From positions 1,116,001-1,180,000 of the forward strand of contig NZ_CP059900.1 of NCBI RefSeq assembly GCF_014126825.1: a stretch of DNA of 64,000 nucleotides, in the 5' to 3' direction. Every line of letters begins with the position of its first letter. Positions within the stretch are counted from its first letter, which is position 1. A program made the position numbers and the translations under genes. Under the pieces are notes generated by a model, which made no database searches, was not told where the DNA came from, and worked only from the letters and a program-made list of their open reading frames with translations. This stretch comes from Tomitella gaofuii. Lineage in GTDB: Bacteria; Actinomycetota; Actinomycetes; Mycobacteriales; Mycobacteriaceae. Positions 16,028-25,593 of the stretch are shown in pieces.

Positions 16028-16971
16028 GCGGTCACGACCTCTCGGAACAGCTCGGTGAGCGACGGGCGGCGCAGCGTGAATTCGTGCACCGGACCGGTGC
16101 GCAGCGCCGCGGCGAGCACCGCCTGGTCGTCGGCGCCGGGGGTGAGGGTGAGCAGCGTGTGCTCGCCCGACTGTTCCGCCGCAGCGACCCCGGGCACGGC
16201 GGACGCCCACCCGGCGGGCGCCTGCGGGGCGTGCACCACCAGCTGGGCCTCGCCGCGCGCCCGGAGCTCGTCGACGGTGCCGATGGCCCGCATACGCCCA
16301 CCGGCGATGATGCCGACGCGGTGGCAGAGCCGCTCGACCAGCTCGAGCTGGTGGCTGGAGAAGATGACGGGCACCCCGCCCGCGGCCTTCTCGCGCAGGA
16401 CGTCGCTCATGACGTCGACGGCGACGGGGTCGAGGCCGGAGAACGGCTCGTCGAGCACGAGCACGGCCGGATCGTGCACCAGCGCGGCGGCCAGCTGCAC
16501 GCGCTGCTGGTTGCCCAGGCTCAGCGCGTCGACGGTGTCGCCCACCCGGCCGTCGATGCCGAGCCGCTCCGTCCACCGCTGCACCGCGGCGTCGGCGTCG
16601 GCCCTGCTCAGGCCGTGCAGCTGGGCCAAGTAGGCGAGCTGAGCGCCCACCTTCATTTTGGGGTACAGCCCTCTTTCCTCAGGCATGTAGCCGACGGTGC
16701 GGCGCACGTCGAGGTCGACGGGACGGTCGCCGATGCGCACCTCGCCCGCGTCGGCGGCGAGCACGCCGAGGGCGATGCGCATCGTCGTCGTCTTGCCGGC
16801 GCCGTTGCTGCCGACGAATCCGAAGATCTCGCCGGGCTGCACGGTGAAACTCATGTCGTCGAGAGCGCGGACGGTGCCGTAGGACTTCGAGATGCCGTCG
16901 ATGGTCAAGGTCGCGCCGGCATTCCCGTGGTGGCTCGGCGGCGCGATGCCGGAGGAGGTGGACGTGGTCAT
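16024..16971 (-). CDS. ABC transporter ATP-binding subunit (NatA-like)
   Basis: 315 aa with Walker A GSNGAGKTT at 54-62, the signature region LSLGNQQRVQLA at 150-161 (variant LSLGNQQ for LSGGQ), Walker B VLVLDEPFSGLDP near 170-182 and the switch His (SSHQ). The C-terminal 80 residues form the extension typical of DrrA/NatA ATPases. It is the third gene of an apparent four-gene operon (XRE regulator, membrane protein, ATPase, permease). Confidence 0.9.
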   Translation of the reverse strand: MTTSTSSGIAPPSHHGNAGATLTIDGISKSYGTVRALDDMSFTVQPGEIFGFVGSNGAGKTTTMRIALGVLAADAGEVRIGDRPVDLDVRRTVGYMPEERGLYPKMKVGAQLAYLAQLHGLSRADADAAVQRWTERLGIDGRVGDTVDALSLGNQQRVQLAAALVHDPAVLVLDEPFSGLDPVAVDVMSDVLREKAAGGVPVIFSSHQLELVERLCHRVGIIAGGRMRAIGTVDELRARGEAQLVVHAPQAPAGWASAVPGVAAAEQSGEHTLLTLTPGADDQAVLAAALRTGPVHEFTLRRPSLTELFREVVTA

Positions 16972-17016
16972 CGGTACTCCAAGTGATGTCCGGGGGTGAC
17001 TGTGCGGGAGGGAAGG

Positions 17017-17559
17017 TCAGCTGTTCGCGTCGTCTTCCGGGTCGGGATCGGGGCGGGACCACGCGAGCATGAGCGTCGGCGATGTCCCGCCGATGAGTAG
17101 CGCGGTGACCACGAGCAGCCCGCCCATGTAGGCGAGTTCGGGCGTGGCGTCGCCGTTGCTGGAGACGAAGATGAGCACGGCCGCGGGAACGAAGGCGGCG
17201 ACCTGCGTGATCGTCAGGCCGATCGAGCGGGCGCTGTTGCGCAGCTGCAGCTCGTATTCGTCGAGCGCATCGCGTGGAGCGTCGCCTTGGCGGCCGGAGA
17301 CGATCTGCACCATCGTCCACAGAACGAGCATGAGCACGGTCGCGCCCAGCCACGCCCAGTATGCGGCGGTGATCTCCCAATAGGTGAGGACGGCGATGAC
17401 GATCATCGCCGTGTAGAGCGTGCACAATAGGGCGACGAGCGTGCGGCGCGCCGGGCGTGTCCGCAGCCCCGGCATCCACGTGCTGTGTCGCTGCTGTTGT
17501 TCGAGAAATCTGCGGGTGCGGTAGGCCTGATAGCGCTCGACGACGCCGAAGTCAGACAT
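17017..17559 (-). CDS. Four-helix membrane protein of the XRE/ABC operon, unknown function
   Basis: 180 aa with two hydrophobic helix pairs (LVALLCTLYTAMIVIAVLTYW and WLGATVLMLVLWTMVQI; ITQVAAFVPAAVLIFV and MGGLLVVTALLIGG) separated by a charged cytoplasmic loop, and an acidic tail. Small membrane proteins coupled to an XRE regulator are a recurrent two-gene unit. The ATG at 17559 overlaps the regulator's stop; an alternative GTG at 17568 is three codons longer. The next gene begins 45 bp downstream. Confidence 0.7.
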   Translation of the reverse strand: MSDFGVVERYQAYRTRRFLEQQQRHSTWMPGLRTRPARRTLVALLCTLYTAMIVIAVLTYWEITAAYWAWLGATVLMLVLWTMVQIVSGRQGDAPRDALDEYELQLRNSARSIGLTITQVAAFVPAAVLIFVSSNGDATPELAYMGGLLVVTALLIGGTSPTLMLAWSRPDPDPEDDANS

Positions 17560-17866
17560 GATGGTCACCGCCTTCTGGGCCGGATCCGCCGGTCCGGCCT
17601 GTCTGTGGTGGGGGCAGGAGGCTCTGCGCGAGCGGCGCGAACTCCGTGCGGGAGAACACCGCCTCGACAGGCAGTGCGAAGACCTCGCAGATGCGCAGCG
17701 CCAAGTCCAGGCTGGGGTAGTGGTCCCCGCGTTCCAGTGCGCCGATCGTCTGCGGGTTGACCGAGACCAGCTCAGCGAGCTGCGCGCGCGACATCCGCCT
17801 GTCGGCGCGCAGCACGCCGACTCGGTTGTGGATGGGGAGCGATTGTCCCCTGCGTGCTGCGCTCAC
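17552..17866 (-). CDS. XRE-family helix-turn-helix regulator (Cro/CI type)
   Basis: About 104 aa. The single HTH domain (RVGVLRADRRMSRAQLAELV, then PQTIGALERGDHYPSLDLALRICEVF, quoted as motifs) is followed by the short (P)VEAVFS tail and a Pro/Gly-rich C-terminus. Such compact regulators usually repress their own operon. The start is the GTG at 17866; no ATG is available upstream of the HTH. The stop overlaps the membrane protein start. An AT-rich stretch (TTTATACAAC) just before the GTG may be the promoter, leaving little or no leader. Confidence 0.75.
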   Translation of the reverse strand: MSAARRGQSLPIHNRVGVLRADRRMSRAQLAELVSVNPQTIGALERGDHYPSLDLALRICEVFALPVEAVFSRTEFAPLAQSLLPPPQTGRTGGSGPEGGDHHV

Positions 17867-17936
17867 ATGATGAAGTGTTGTATAAACCCAACGATAACGC
17901 AAGTGGAAACAACATTCCGGTGGATAGACCGCGCGG

Positions 17937-19598
17937 TCAGGCCTCACGCACCCGACCGTCGGAGACCTCCCAGCGGACGGTGGCGTGCACCGCGTCGAGC
18001 ATCCGCCTGTCGTGCGTGACCAGCAGCAGCGTGCCCTCGTAGGCGTCCAGAGCCTGCTCGAGCTGCTCGATCGCGGGCAAGTCGAGGTGGTTGGTGGGTT
18101 CGTCGAGCACCAGCAGGTTGACGCCGCGCGCCTGTAGCAAGGCCAGCGCGGCGCGGGTGCGCTCGCCGGGCGAGAGCGACGCGGCTGCGCGGCCCACGTG
18201 CGCGGCGCGCAGCCCGAACTTGGCCAGCAGCGTGCGCACGTCGGCGTCGGGCCACTCGGGGACGACGGCACCGAACGCCTCCGCCAGCGGCGCGGGCCCC
18301 GTGAAAGCGCCGCGAGCCTGGTCGATCTCGCCCACCCGCACGCCCGAGCCGAGCGCCGCGGTGCCCTCGTCGGAAGCGATCGTCCCCAGCAGCAACCGCA
18401 GCAGCGTCGATTTGCCCGCCCCGTTGGCGCCGGTGATGACGATGCGGTCGCCCCAATTCACCTGCACCGACACCGGTCCCAGGGTGAACCCGCCGCGGCG
18501 CACGACGGCGCCCGACGCGGTGGCGACGACGGTACCGCTGCGGGGAGCGGGAGCGATGGTCATGCGCAGCTCCCACTCCTTGCGCGGCTCCTCCACCACC
18601 TCGAGCCGCTCGATCGCGCGCTGCGTCTGCCGGGCCTTCGCGGCCTGCTTCTCGGACGATTCCGCGCGCAGGCGGCGGCCCATCTTGTCGCTGTCGCCGG
18701 CCTTGCGGCGCGCGTTGCGCACGCCCTGCGACAGCCAGTTGCGCTGCATCTGCGCCCGGTCCTCGAGCCGGGAGCGGGTGTCCGCGTATTCGTCGTAGGC
18801 CTCGCGGGCGTGCCGGCGTGCCACCGCCCGTTCCGCCAGGTACGCCTCGTAGCCGCCGTCGTAGACGTCCACCGACTGCTGGGCCAGGTCCAGCTCCACC
18901 ACCCGGGTGACGGTGCGCGCCAGGAACTCCCGGTCGTGGCTCACCACCGCCAGGCCCACCTGGGCGTCGACGACGAACCGCTCGAGCAGTGCCAGGCCGT
19001 CCAGGTCGAGGTCGTTGGTCGGCTCGTCGAGCAGCAGCAGGTCGTAGCGCGAGAGCAGCAGGGCCGCGAGGGCTGCGCGCGCCGCCTGGCCGCCGGATAA
19101 TCCGGTCATCGGGGCGTCGAGCGGGTCGGCGTCGGCGGTCGGGGCCCGCAGGCCCAGGTCGGCGGCGACGGCCGCGGCGCGCTCGGGCAGGTCGGCGCCG
19201 CCCAGCGCCAGCCAGCGCTCGAGGGCCGGACTGTAGTGGTCCTCGCCGCCGTCGCTCAGCGACTCGGCGGCGGCGTTCATGGCGTCCTCGGCCTCGGCGA
19301 CGCCCGTGCGGCGCGCGAGGAAGCCGAGCACCGTCTCACCCGGGCGGCGCTCGTGTTCCTGCGCGAGGTGGCCGACGGTCGCGCCGGGCGGGGTCAACGT
19401 GACGGTGCCGGCTTCCGTTCCTGCGTTGCCGGTCCGAGCGGCCGCGGCGAGCATCCGCAGCAGCGTCGACTTGCCCGCCCCGTTGGCGCCGACGAGACCC
19501 ACCACGTCGCCGGGGCCCACCGTCAGGTCGAGGCCGGAGAACAGGGTGCGGTCGCCATGTGCGGCGGAGAGGCCGGTGGCCTGCAGGAGTGCGCTCAC
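17937..19598 (-). CDS. ABC-F family ATPase (ribosome-associated, antibiotic-resistance or translation factor type)
   Basis: 553 aa with two nucleotide-binding domains and no membrane segment. The first Walker A is GANGAGKST at 37-45 with signature LSGGQAARAAL and Walker B LLLLDEPTNDLD. The second has GANGAGKST, LSPGERTRAAL and LLVLDEPTNHLD. The linker between the domains is basic and helical (RRKAGDSDKMGRRLRAESSEK), as in ABC-F proteins that reach into the ribosomal E site. It may protect against ribosome-targeting drugs or act as a translation factor. GTG start at 19598. Confidence 0.9.
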   Translation of the reverse strand: MSALLQATGLSAAHGDRTLFSGLDLTVGPGDVVGLVGANGAGKSTLLRMLAAAARTGNAGTEAGTVTLTPPGATVGHLAQEHERRPGETVLGFLARRTGVAEAEDAMNAAAESLSDGGEDHYSPALERWLALGGADLPERAAAVAADLGLRAPTADADPLDAPMTGLSGGQAARAALAALLLSRYDLLLLDEPTNDLDLDGLALLERFVVDAQVGLAVVSHDREFLARTVTRVVELDLAQQSVDVYDGGYEAYLAERAVARRHAREAYDEYADTRSRLEDRAQMQRNWLSQGVRNARRKAGDSDKMGRRLRAESSEKQAAKARQTQRAIERLEVVEEPRKEWELRMTIAPAPRSGTVVATASGAVVRRGGFTLGPVSVQVNWGDRIVITGANGAGKSTLLRLLLGTIASDEGTAALGSGVRVGEIDQARGAFTGPAPLAEAFGAVVPEWPDADVRTLLAKFGLRAAHVGRAAASLSPGERTRAALALLQARGVNLLVLDEPTNHLDLPAIEQLEQALDAYEGTLLLVTHDRRMLDAVHATVRWEVSDGRVREA

Positions 19599-19629
19599 AT
19601 GGACAAGTATGAGCGTGCGGGTCGACGAT

Positions 19630-20094
19630 TCAGACGCCGCCGGGATAGCCCAGCTGTCGCCACGCCTCGTAGCACGCGACGGCCGCCGAGTTCGACAGGT
19701 TCATCGACCGGCGCCCGGGGATCATGGGGATCCGGACGTGCGCGGTGACGTGCGGATCATCGAGTACCTCCTGCGGCAGGCCCGTCGTCTCCGACCCGAA
19801 CAGCAGCACGTCGCCATCACGGTACTCAACCTGCGCGAACGAGGCGGTGGTGTGCGTGGTGAACGCGAAGACCCGCCCCGGGGCGACCGCCGCCCACGCC
19901 GACTCCACGTCGGGGTGCACGAACACCCGGGCCAGGTCGTGGTAGTCGAGCCCGGCCCGGCGCACATGCTTGTCCGACAGGTCGAACCCCATCGGCTCCA
20001 CCAGGTGCAGCTCCGCCCCGGTGCCGGCGACCATGCGGATGGCGTTGCCGGTGTTCGGCGGGATGAGCGGCTGGTGGAACATCACTTTGAGCAC
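19630..20094 (-). CDS. trmL: tRNA (cytidine(34)-2'-O)-methyltransferase TrmL-like (SPOUT)
   Basis: 154 aa from a GTG at 20094, close to the usual 155-160 aa of TrmL. Family motifs are [16 protein letters not shown] at the N-terminus, the SPOUT knot strand [11 protein letters not shown] and [23 protein letters not shown] at the C-terminus, which bind SAM in the deep trefoil knot. It methylates the wobble ribose of certain leucine tRNAs. The frame stays open upstream to 20220, but that part is GC-rich and unlike the family; no strong ribosome binding site marks either start. Confidence 0.85.
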   Translation of the reverse strand: MLKVMFHQPLIPPNTGNAIRMVAGTGAELHLVEPMGFDLSDKHVRRAGLDYHDLARVFVHPDVESAWAAVAPGRVFAFTTHTTASFAQVEYRDGDVLLFGSETTGLPQEVLDDPHVTAHVRIPMIPGRRSMNLSNSAAVACYEAWRQLGYPGGV

Positions 20095-20250
20095 GGGGTA
20101 CAGGATGCCACCCGGCGCGGCGGGGGGTGCTCGGCGTCGCGCTCGGAGTGTGAGTGCGATGTCGGCTTCGCGTCCTGATTTCAGGCCCGGAGCGGGCGCG
20201 GCGCGGACTACGGTCGACATACCTGCCGAGACGCTCCAGAAAGGTCAGCG

Positions 20251-21300
20251 ATGTCCGTGCCGCCGCAGCCGCCGCCCGGTCCCGAGCACCCGTACGGTGA
20301 CGGCCCGCCGGACGACGACACCCCCATCGCGTATTCGCAGACCCCGTACGGCCACCCCGGATACGCCCACGACGATCCCACGCAGCAGATCCCGCTGCAG
20401 CGGCCCTACGCGCAGGACCAGGGCTATCCGCAGGAGCAGGCATACGGCTATGGCTATGCCGCGCCGCCTCCACCCCCGCCGCCGAAGAAGCAGTGGCCGT
20501 GGGTGGTCGGCGCCGTCGTGGTGCTGGCGGTGGCGGCTCTCATCGTGGCGCTCGTGGTGGTGCTGATCGGCGACCGCGACACAGCCGACAATGCCGGCGC
20601 CGTCACTGCGCCCGCCCCGGCCACCGGCGAAGCCTCCGCGCCGGACACAGGGGCGGTTCCGACAACGGGAGAGGCCCCCACGCCCAGCGCGGACACCGGC
20701 GTGCTGCCCACGAGCGGAATCTTCAAGGTGGGTTCCGACATCCAGCCCGGCGAGTACGCGGTGTCACCGGCCGACGGTGCGTCGGGTTACTGGGAGCGGC
20801 TGTCGTGCACCACCGGCGCGTTCGAGTGCATCATCGCCAACGACAACGTTTCCGGGCCCGGCTATCTCACGATCCTGCCCGGCGACGTGGCCGTGCGCGT
20901 CGAGCGGCTGCGGCTGGTGCCCACCGGTGCGGCCCCCGCCACGGCCCCGCCGGCGACCACCCCGCCTCCCGCGCGCAGCGGCGATCTGCCCATTGACGGC
21001 CAAGGTTTCGTCGGCCGCGCGTCGGCGCGCTGCAACTCCGACGACCCGGCCGTCGTGGCCGCCCGCACCGGCGGGTCGCTGGTGGTGATCTGCCGGACGG
21101 GCGTCGGTCGGTTCTACTACAAGGGCGTGCGGCTGGAAGACGGCGCGGCGATCGAGATCGATGACCCGGTGCCCTCGGGTTCCGGCTTCACCGCGACCAA
21201 CGACGGGGTGCAGTACGCGATCAGCCCCGGCGCTCTCGTCATCACGCAGGGGCCGACGCGGCTCGCCGACGAGAAGGTGCTGCAGTACCGGGCGCGGTGA
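20251..21300 (+). CDS. Membrane-anchored exported protein with proline-rich cytoplasmic N-terminus
   Basis: 349 aa: residues 1-80 are Pro/Tyr/Gln-rich ([14 protein letters not shown] ... [10 protein letters not shown]). One transmembrane helix follows (about 82-107, [24 protein letters not shown]), then an Ala/Thr/Pro linker and an extracytoplasmic part. That part has a domain [17 protein letters not shown] with Cys pair CTTGAFEC, and a second repeat-like Cys pair (ARCNSDD, VVICRTG). The layout is common among mycobacterial envelope proteins; the KVGxDIxPGxY motif resembles small exported domains of unknown function. ATG at 20251 with an AGAAAGG ribosome binding site. Monocistronic. Confidence 0.75.
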   Translation: MSVPPQPPPGPEHPYGDGPPDDDTPIAYSQTPYGHPGYAHDDPTQQIPLQRPYAQDQGYPQEQAYGYGYAAPPPPPPPKKQWPWVVGAVVVLAVAALIVALVVVLIGDRDTADNAGAVTAPAPATGEASAPDTGAVPTTGEAPTPSADTGVLPTSGIFKVGSDIQPGEYAVSPADGASGYWERLSCTTGAFECIIANDNVSGPGYLTILPGDVAVRVERLRLVPTGAAPATAPPATTPPPARSGDLPIDGQGFVGRASARCNSDDPAVVAARTGGSLVVICRTGVGRFYYKGVRLEDGAAIEIDDPVPSGSGFTATNDGVQYAISPGALVITQGPTRLADEKVLQYRAR

Positions 21301-21412
21301 CCGCTCCCGCTTCGGCGTCGCGTTCGAACTTCGCACGCGAAGTCGGTCACCCGCGTCCGTCACACCCGCACGGTCCGCCCCGGCGGGCCGGTCGCGGACC
21401 TGCCAGAATGGC

Positions 21413-22267
21413 ATGGTGACTGCGACGACTCTCGACGGCAAGCTGACCCGCGACGAACTCTTCGCCGACCTCACCTCCCGGGTGGCGGCGCTGGCGGCGA
21501 AGGGCATCACGCCCGGCCTGGGCACGATCCTCGTGGGGGACGACCCGGGCTCACACGCCTACGTGCGCGGCAAGCACAACGACTGCGCCAAGGTGGGCAT
21601 CACGTCGCTGCGTCGGGACCTGCCGGCCGACGTCACCCGCGAGCAGCTGCTGGACACCATCGCCGAGCTCAACGCGAACCCCGAGTGCACCGGCTACATC
21701 GTGCAGTTGCCGCTGCCGGGCCACCTCGACGAGAACGAGGCGCTGGAGGCGGTGGACCCGGACAAGGACGCCGACGGCCTGCACCCGATGAACCTCGGCC
21801 GCCTGGTGCTGGGCAAGGAGGCTGCGCTGCCGTGCACCCCGCGGGGGATCCTGCATCTGCTGCGCCGCTACGAGGTGCCGATCGCCGGCGCCCACGTGGT
21901 GGTCGTCGGCCGCGGGGTCACCGTGGGCCGGCCGATCGGGCTGCTGTTCACCCGGCGTACCGAGAACGCCACGGTCACCCTCTGCCACACGGGCACGAAG
22001 GACCTGGCGGCCGAGGTACGGCGCGCGGACATCGTCATCGCCGCGGCCGGGAAGCCCGGACTCGTCACCGCCGACATGGTCAAGCCGGGCGCCGCGGTGC
22101 TCGACGTGGGGGTCACGCGCACGGACGCCGGCCTGGTGGGCGACGTCGACAAGAGCGTGTGGGAGGTGGCCGGTCACGTGTCGCCGAACCCGGGCGGCGT
22201 CGGCCCGCTCACCCGGGCCTTCCTGCTGCAGAATGTGGTCGAGCGTGCCGAACGGGACGCAGGGTAG
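21413..22267 (+). CDS. folD: Bifunctional methylenetetrahydrofolate dehydrogenase/cyclohydrolase FolD
   Basis: 284 aa, the normal length. It shows [32 protein letters not shown] N-terminus (in short motifs: [18 protein letters not shown] with the catalytic Lys), [21 protein letters not shown], the NADP-binding [11 protein letters not shown] and [13 protein letters not shown]. It interconverts 5,10-methylene- and 10-formyl-tetrahydrofolate in the cytoplasm. Start is the ATG at 21413 (next codon GTG is an alternative). The DUF3017 gene follows 45 bp later, an arrangement conserved in Mycobacteriales. Confidence 0.95.
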   Translation: MVTATTLDGKLTRDELFADLTSRVAALAAKGITPGLGTILVGDDPGSHAYVRGKHNDCAKVGITSLRRDLPADVTREQLLDTIAELNANPECTGYIVQLPLPGHLDENEALEAVDPDKDADGLHPMNLGRLVLGKEAALPCTPRGILHLLRRYEVPIAGAHVVVVGRGVTVGRPIGLLFTRRTENATVTLCHTGTKDLAAEVRRADIVIAAAGKPGLVTADMVKPGAAVLDVGVTRTDAGLVGDVDKSVWEVAGHVSPNPGGVGPLTRAFLLQNVVERAERDAG

Positions 22268-22312
22268 GCCGACCGACGAAGGCCGGGTCGGGAACACAGT
22301 AGGGGACAGCTG

Positions 22313-22678
22313 ATGAGCAAAGCGGGCGACGGGGGAGGTCCGGGAGCGGGCAAGGCCGTGCCCAGCCGCATCGCCGCGCCGACGGGTCCGCCGACGACGC
22401 TCCTCTACCGGCTGCGCACCATCCACCTGCCGCTGATCCTCATCGCCTGCGGCCTGTGCGCGGCGATGGTGCTCGTGGCGATGGACCGGTGGCGCCGCGG
22501 CACCGTACTGTTCGGCCTGGTCACCCTGGTGGCGGCGGCGGTGCGCCTGGTGCTTTCGCCGGAGCGGGTGGGGGTGCTGGCCGTGCGCAGCCGGGGGTTC
22601 GACGTGGCCACGCTGGCCGCGTTCGGCGGGCTGATCATCTGGCTGGGCCTGTCGATCGAGTCGCTGGGCACCGGGTAG
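22313..22678 (+). CDS. DUF3017 family membrane protein
   Basis: 121 aa with a short polar N-terminus and three hydrophobic helices (LPLILIACGLCAAMVLVAM, GTVLFGLVTLVAAAVRLVL, VATLAAFGGLIIWLGLSI). This matches the DUF3017 proteins encoded next to folD in mycobacteria and relatives. Function unknown. ATG at 22313 preceded by GGGGACAG. Confidence 0.8.
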   Translation: MSKAGDGGGPGAGKAVPSRIAAPTGPPTTLLYRLRTIHLPLILIACGLCAAMVLVAMDRWRRGTVLFGLVTLVAAAVRLVLSPERVGVLAVRSRGFDVATLAAFGGLIIWLGLSIESLGTG

Positions 22679-22698
22679 CACGGGCAGCCGTCAGCCGG

Positions 22699-22761
22699 CG
22701 GAGCCGCACGGAACTCCGACGGAGCTGCACGGAATCCCGGCAGGGAAGCGCAGGATCCCGT
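22699..22761. repeat. Three imperfect 21-bp tandem repeats between convergent genes
   Basis: Units start at 22699 (CGGAGCCGCACGGAACTCCG), 22720 (CGGAGCTGCACGGAATCCCG) and 22741 (CAGGGAAGCGCAGGATCCCG). Each can fold into a small hairpin. They fill the space between the DUF3017 and metX stops, so they probably serve as a two-way terminator. Confidence 0.6.
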
Positions 22762-22762
22762 G

Positions 22763-23908
22763 TCAGCGCCGCGCCGTGGCCGCCTTGCGCGCCAGTTCCA
22801 TCGTTTTGCCGATCGCGGCGTCGACCGCGTCGAACTCGATGAGGAACGCGTCGTGCCCGTAGCGGCTCTCGTACTGCAGGAACTCGACGCATCCGGCCAG
22901 ATGCTCGGCGATCTCCGCCTGCAGCCGGAGGGGGTAGAGCCGGTCGGAGTCCCAGCCGGCGACGATAGTGGGGACCGTGCAGCCGGCCAACGCCGCGTGC
23001 ACGCCGCCGCGGTCGCGTCCCACATCGTGCCGATTGAGCGATTCGGTGAGGATCACGTAGCTTCCGGGGTCGAAGCGCCCGACGAACTTGTCCGCCTGGT
23101 ACTCCAGGTAGCTCTGCACCGCGTAGCGGCCGTCCTTGAGCGGGTCCTCGTCCAGCTGGCCCGCGTTGGCGAAGCGCTCGTCCAGTTCGAACTCGGTGCG
23201 GTAGGTCAGGTGGGCGAACCGCCGCGCCAGCTTGAGGCCGGTGTCGGGCCGCAGGCTGGTGCCGTAGAAGTCGCCGCCCTGCCAGTCCGGGTCGCGGCGG
23301 ATGGCCTCGAGCTGGGTGGTCTGCGTGCCGATCTGGTCCGCGGTGGCGCGCGCGCCCACGGCGAGGATCAGCGCGGAATCGACGCGTTCGGGGTAGGTGA
23401 CCTCCCACTCGAGCGCGCGGGCGCCGCCCATGGAGCCGCCCATGACGGAGGCGACCCGGTCGATGCCGAGTTCTTCGAGCGCGCGGGCCTCGGCGCGCAC
23501 CTGGTCGCGGATGGACAGGTACGGGAAGCGCGAGCCCCAGGGGCGCCCGTCCGGCGCGGGGGAGGACGGGCCTGTGCTGCCGTTGCAGCCGCCGAGCGAG
23601 TTGGTGGTGATCACGCACCACTCGTCGGTGTCGAGGGCCAGCCCGGGCCCGATGAGCCCGTTCCACCAGCCCGGCGACGCGTGCCGCTCGTCGGCGGGGC
23701 CGGCGGCGCGGGTGTCCCCGGTCAGCGCGTGCAACGCGAGCACCACATTGTCGCGCGCGGCGTTGAGCTCGCCCCACCGCTGGAACGCGATGGTGACCTG
23801 GGGGAGCCGGACGCCGCAGTCGAGGACCAGCGGTCCGATCTCGACGGCGCCCTGCTGCCCGTCCGGCGACGGAAGCGACGCCTGACGGGCAGGGTGGACC
23901 GTACTCAT
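22763..23908 (-). CDS. metX: Homoserine O-acetyltransferase MetX
   Basis: 381 aa alpha/beta-fold acyltransferase. Visible are the family motifs [11 protein letters not shown], the nucleophile elbow [12 protein letters not shown], and the catalytic Asp ([10 protein letters not shown]) and His (YGHDAFLIE). It acetylates homoserine with acetyl-CoA, giving the substrate for MetY. The ATG at 23908 is only 2 bp after the metY stop, so the genes are cotranscribed and probably coupled; control comes from the SAM-IV riboswitch upstream of metY. Confidence 0.95.
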   Translation of the reverse strand: MSTVHPARQASLPSPDGQQGAVEIGPLVLDCGVRLPQVTIAFQRWGELNAARDNVVLALHALTGDTRAAGPADERHASPGWWNGLIGPGLALDTDEWCVITTNSLGGCNGSTGPSSPAPDGRPWGSRFPYLSIRDQVRAEARALEELGIDRVASVMGGSMGGARALEWEVTYPERVDSALILAVGARATADQIGTQTTQLEAIRRDPDWQGGDFYGTSLRPDTGLKLARRFAHLTYRTEFELDERFANAGQLDEDPLKDGRYAVQSYLEYQADKFVGRFDPGSYVILTESLNRHDVGRDRGGVHAALAGCTVPTIVAGWDSDRLYPLRLQAEIAEHLAGCVEFLQYESRYGHDAFLIEFDAVDAAIGKTMELARKAATARR

Positions 23909-23910
23909 TG

Positions 23911-25233
23911 TCAAGATGCTGCCGCCGCCGCGAAGCCGGTCTCCAGGTCCGCGAGGATGTCGTCGATGCCCTCGATGCCCACGCACAGGCGCACCTGGCC
24001 GGCGTAGACGCCCGCGGCCTCCCGCTCGACCTCGGAAAGCTGCTGGTGCGTCGTCGACCACGGGTGGACCACCAGCGAGCGGACGTCGCCCATGTTGGCC
24101 ACGTGGCTGTGCAGGGTGAGCGCGTCGATGAAGGCGCGCGCGGCCTTCTCGCCGCCGGCGATGTTGAAGGTGAGCACGGCGCCGGTGCCGCGGGGCAGCA
24201 GCTTCGTGCCGCGTTCGTGCCACTGCGACGACGGGAGGCCGGCGTAGGAGACCGACTCGACCTCGCCGCGCGCCTCGAGGAACTCGGCGACGCGCTGCGC
24301 GTTGGCCACGTGCCGTTCCACGCGCAGGCTCAGCGTCTCCAGGCCCTGCGCGGTGAGGAATGCGTTGAACGGCGAGGGGGCGTTGCCCATGTCGCGGAGC
24401 AGCTGCACGCGCGCCTTGAGCGCGAACGCGGGCGCGCCGAGGTCCGCGTAGACGACGCCGTGGTAGCTCTCGTCCGGCTCGGTGAACCCGGGGAACCGGG
24501 GCGTGCCGTCGGACTGCTTGACGGTCCAGTCGAAGTTGCCGCCGTCGACGAGGACGCCGTTGATCGTCGTCCCGTGCCCGCCGAGGTACTTGGTGGCCGA
24601 GTGCACGATCACGTTGGCGCCGTGCTCGAGCGGGTTGAGCAAGTAGGGGGTGGCGATCGTGTTGTCGACGATCAGCGGGACGCCGGCCTCCTGCGCCACG
24701 CCGGAGATGCCGGGCAGGTCGAGGACGTCGCCGCGCGGGTTGCCGATGGTCTCGCCGAACAGTGCCTTGGTGTTGGGCTTGACGGCGGCGCGCCACTGCG
24801 CGATGTCGTCGGGGTCGTCGACGAAGCTCACGTCCACGCCGATCTTGCGCAGCGTGTAGTGGAACAGGTTGAACGTGCCGCCGTAGATGTGCGGGCTGGA
24901 CACGATGTGGTCGCCGGCGCCGGCGATGTTGAGCAGCGCGTACATCGTGGCGGACTGGCCGGAGGACAACAGCAGTGCCGCGACGCCGCCCTCGAGCGCG
25001 GCGATGCGCTGCTCGACCGCGTCGACGGTGGGGTTCATGATGCGCGTGTAGATGTTGCCGGGCTCGGCCAGCGAGAACAGTGCCTCGGCGTGGTCGGTGC
25101 TGTCGAATTGGTACGACGTGGTCTGGTAGATCGGCAGCGCCGTCGCCTTGGTCGTCGGGTCCGGGGTGTGGCCGGCGTGGACCTGTTTGGTCTCGAACGA
25201 CCAGTTCGCGGTGGGATCGGTGTTCTCTGTCAT
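23911..25233 (-). CDS. metY: O-acetylhomoserine sulfhydrylase MetY (PLP enzyme)
   Basis: 440 aa of the Cys/Met metabolism PLP family. Motifs are [32 protein letters not shown], the PLP-binding lysine in [12 protein letters not shown], and [16 protein letters not shown]-type C-terminal segments (here [17 protein letters not shown]). It makes homocysteine from O-acetylhomoserine and sulfide. The start is the ATG at 25233 ([21 protein letters not shown]), which agrees with mycobacterial homologues. The frame is open further upstream through the leader, but that part is Arg/Pro-rich and not protein-like. First gene of metYX. Confidence 0.95.
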   Translation of the reverse strand: MTENTDPTANWSFETKQVHAGHTPDPTTKATALPIYQTTSYQFDSTDHAEALFSLAEPGNIYTRIMNPTVDAVEQRIAALEGGVAALLLSSGQSATMYALLNIAGAGDHIVSSPHIYGGTFNLFHYTLRKIGVDVSFVDDPDDIAQWRAAVKPNTKALFGETIGNPRGDVLDLPGISGVAQEAGVPLIVDNTIATPYLLNPLEHGANVIVHSATKYLGGHGTTINGVLVDGGNFDWTVKQSDGTPRFPGFTEPDESYHGVVYADLGAPAFALKARVQLLRDMGNAPSPFNAFLTAQGLETLSLRVERHVANAQRVAEFLEARGEVESVSYAGLPSSQWHERGTKLLPRGTGAVLTFNIAGGEKAARAFIDALTLHSHVANMGDVRSLVVHPWSTTHQQLSEVEREAAGVYAGQVRLCVGIEGIDDILADLETGFAAAAAS

Positions 25234-25378
25234 CGATGTGCTCCAGGGGCTGGTCGCCGCGCGCCCCGGTGGGCGTGCGCGGCGGAGGGCGGATGGCTCC
25301 GGCCGACCCGGGGCGCGTGCCCGCGCGGTGCGCTCCGTGGTCCGGTGGTGCTGTGGTCCGGCGGCGCGCGGTGCCCCT

Positions 25379-25400
25379 GCGGAAGACGGACGCCTTCCGC
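25379..25400 (-). promoter_or_regulatory. Hairpin in the metY leader
   Basis: GCGGAAG and CTTCCGC form a perfect 7-bp stem with an 8-nt loop. It lies between the Cys mini-ORF and metY, where an attenuator or anti-attenuator stem would be expected. No U tract follows, so the role is inferred from position only. Confidence 0.3.
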
Positions 25401-25520
25401 GACGGAGCGTGCGCGGGCTTCGCCGGCGAGGGCGGACGAAGCCGTCGGGCAGGGTGCATCCTGTCGCGGTGCCGGGCATGGCCCGGGACAGCGACGGCGA
25501 TGCGGGGATCGGCACTTCCG

Positions 25521-25538
25521 TCAGCTACGACAACACAT
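25521..25538 (-). CDS. Five-codon leader peptide MCCRS, candidate cysteine-sensing attenuator
   Basis: Downstream of the SAM-IV aptamer the transcript reads GGAGG, 7 nt, then ATG-TGT-TGT-CGT-AGC-TGA. The ideal ribosome binding site and two consecutive Cys codons directly after the start suggest that ribosome stalling at low Cys-tRNA controls metYX. Poly-cysteine short ORFs that act as cysteine-responsive attenuators are known in mycobacteria; here the function is inferred. Too short for a stable product. Confidence 0.55.
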
Positions 25539-25573
25539 GTGTGAACCTCCGTTGGGGCTTACCCCTTTTCTGT

Positions 25574-25593
25574 GGGCCCGCCCCAGCGGGCCC
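25574..25593 (-). terminator. Terminator-like hairpin at the end of the SAM-IV aptamer
   Basis: GGGCCCGC-TGGG-GCGGGCCC is a perfect 8-bp stem whose 5' arm overlaps the last conserved bases of the aptamer (AAGCGCGGG on the minus strand). Formation of one structure may exclude the other. The following sequence (ACAGAAAAGG) lacks a U run, so it may act with Rho or on translation instead. Confidence 0.4.

Noticed and set aside
11657-16633. 1658-codon plus-strand open frame
   Set aside because: Crosses the regulator (antisense), the monooxygenase (wrong frame) and the ABC permease (antisense); not protein-like.
25234-25515. N-terminal extension of metY from an upstream ATG at 25515
   Set aside because: The extra 94 residues are Arg/Pro-rich and absent from homologues, whose start aligns with [16 protein letters not shown]. 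The region is better explained as a regulatory leader.
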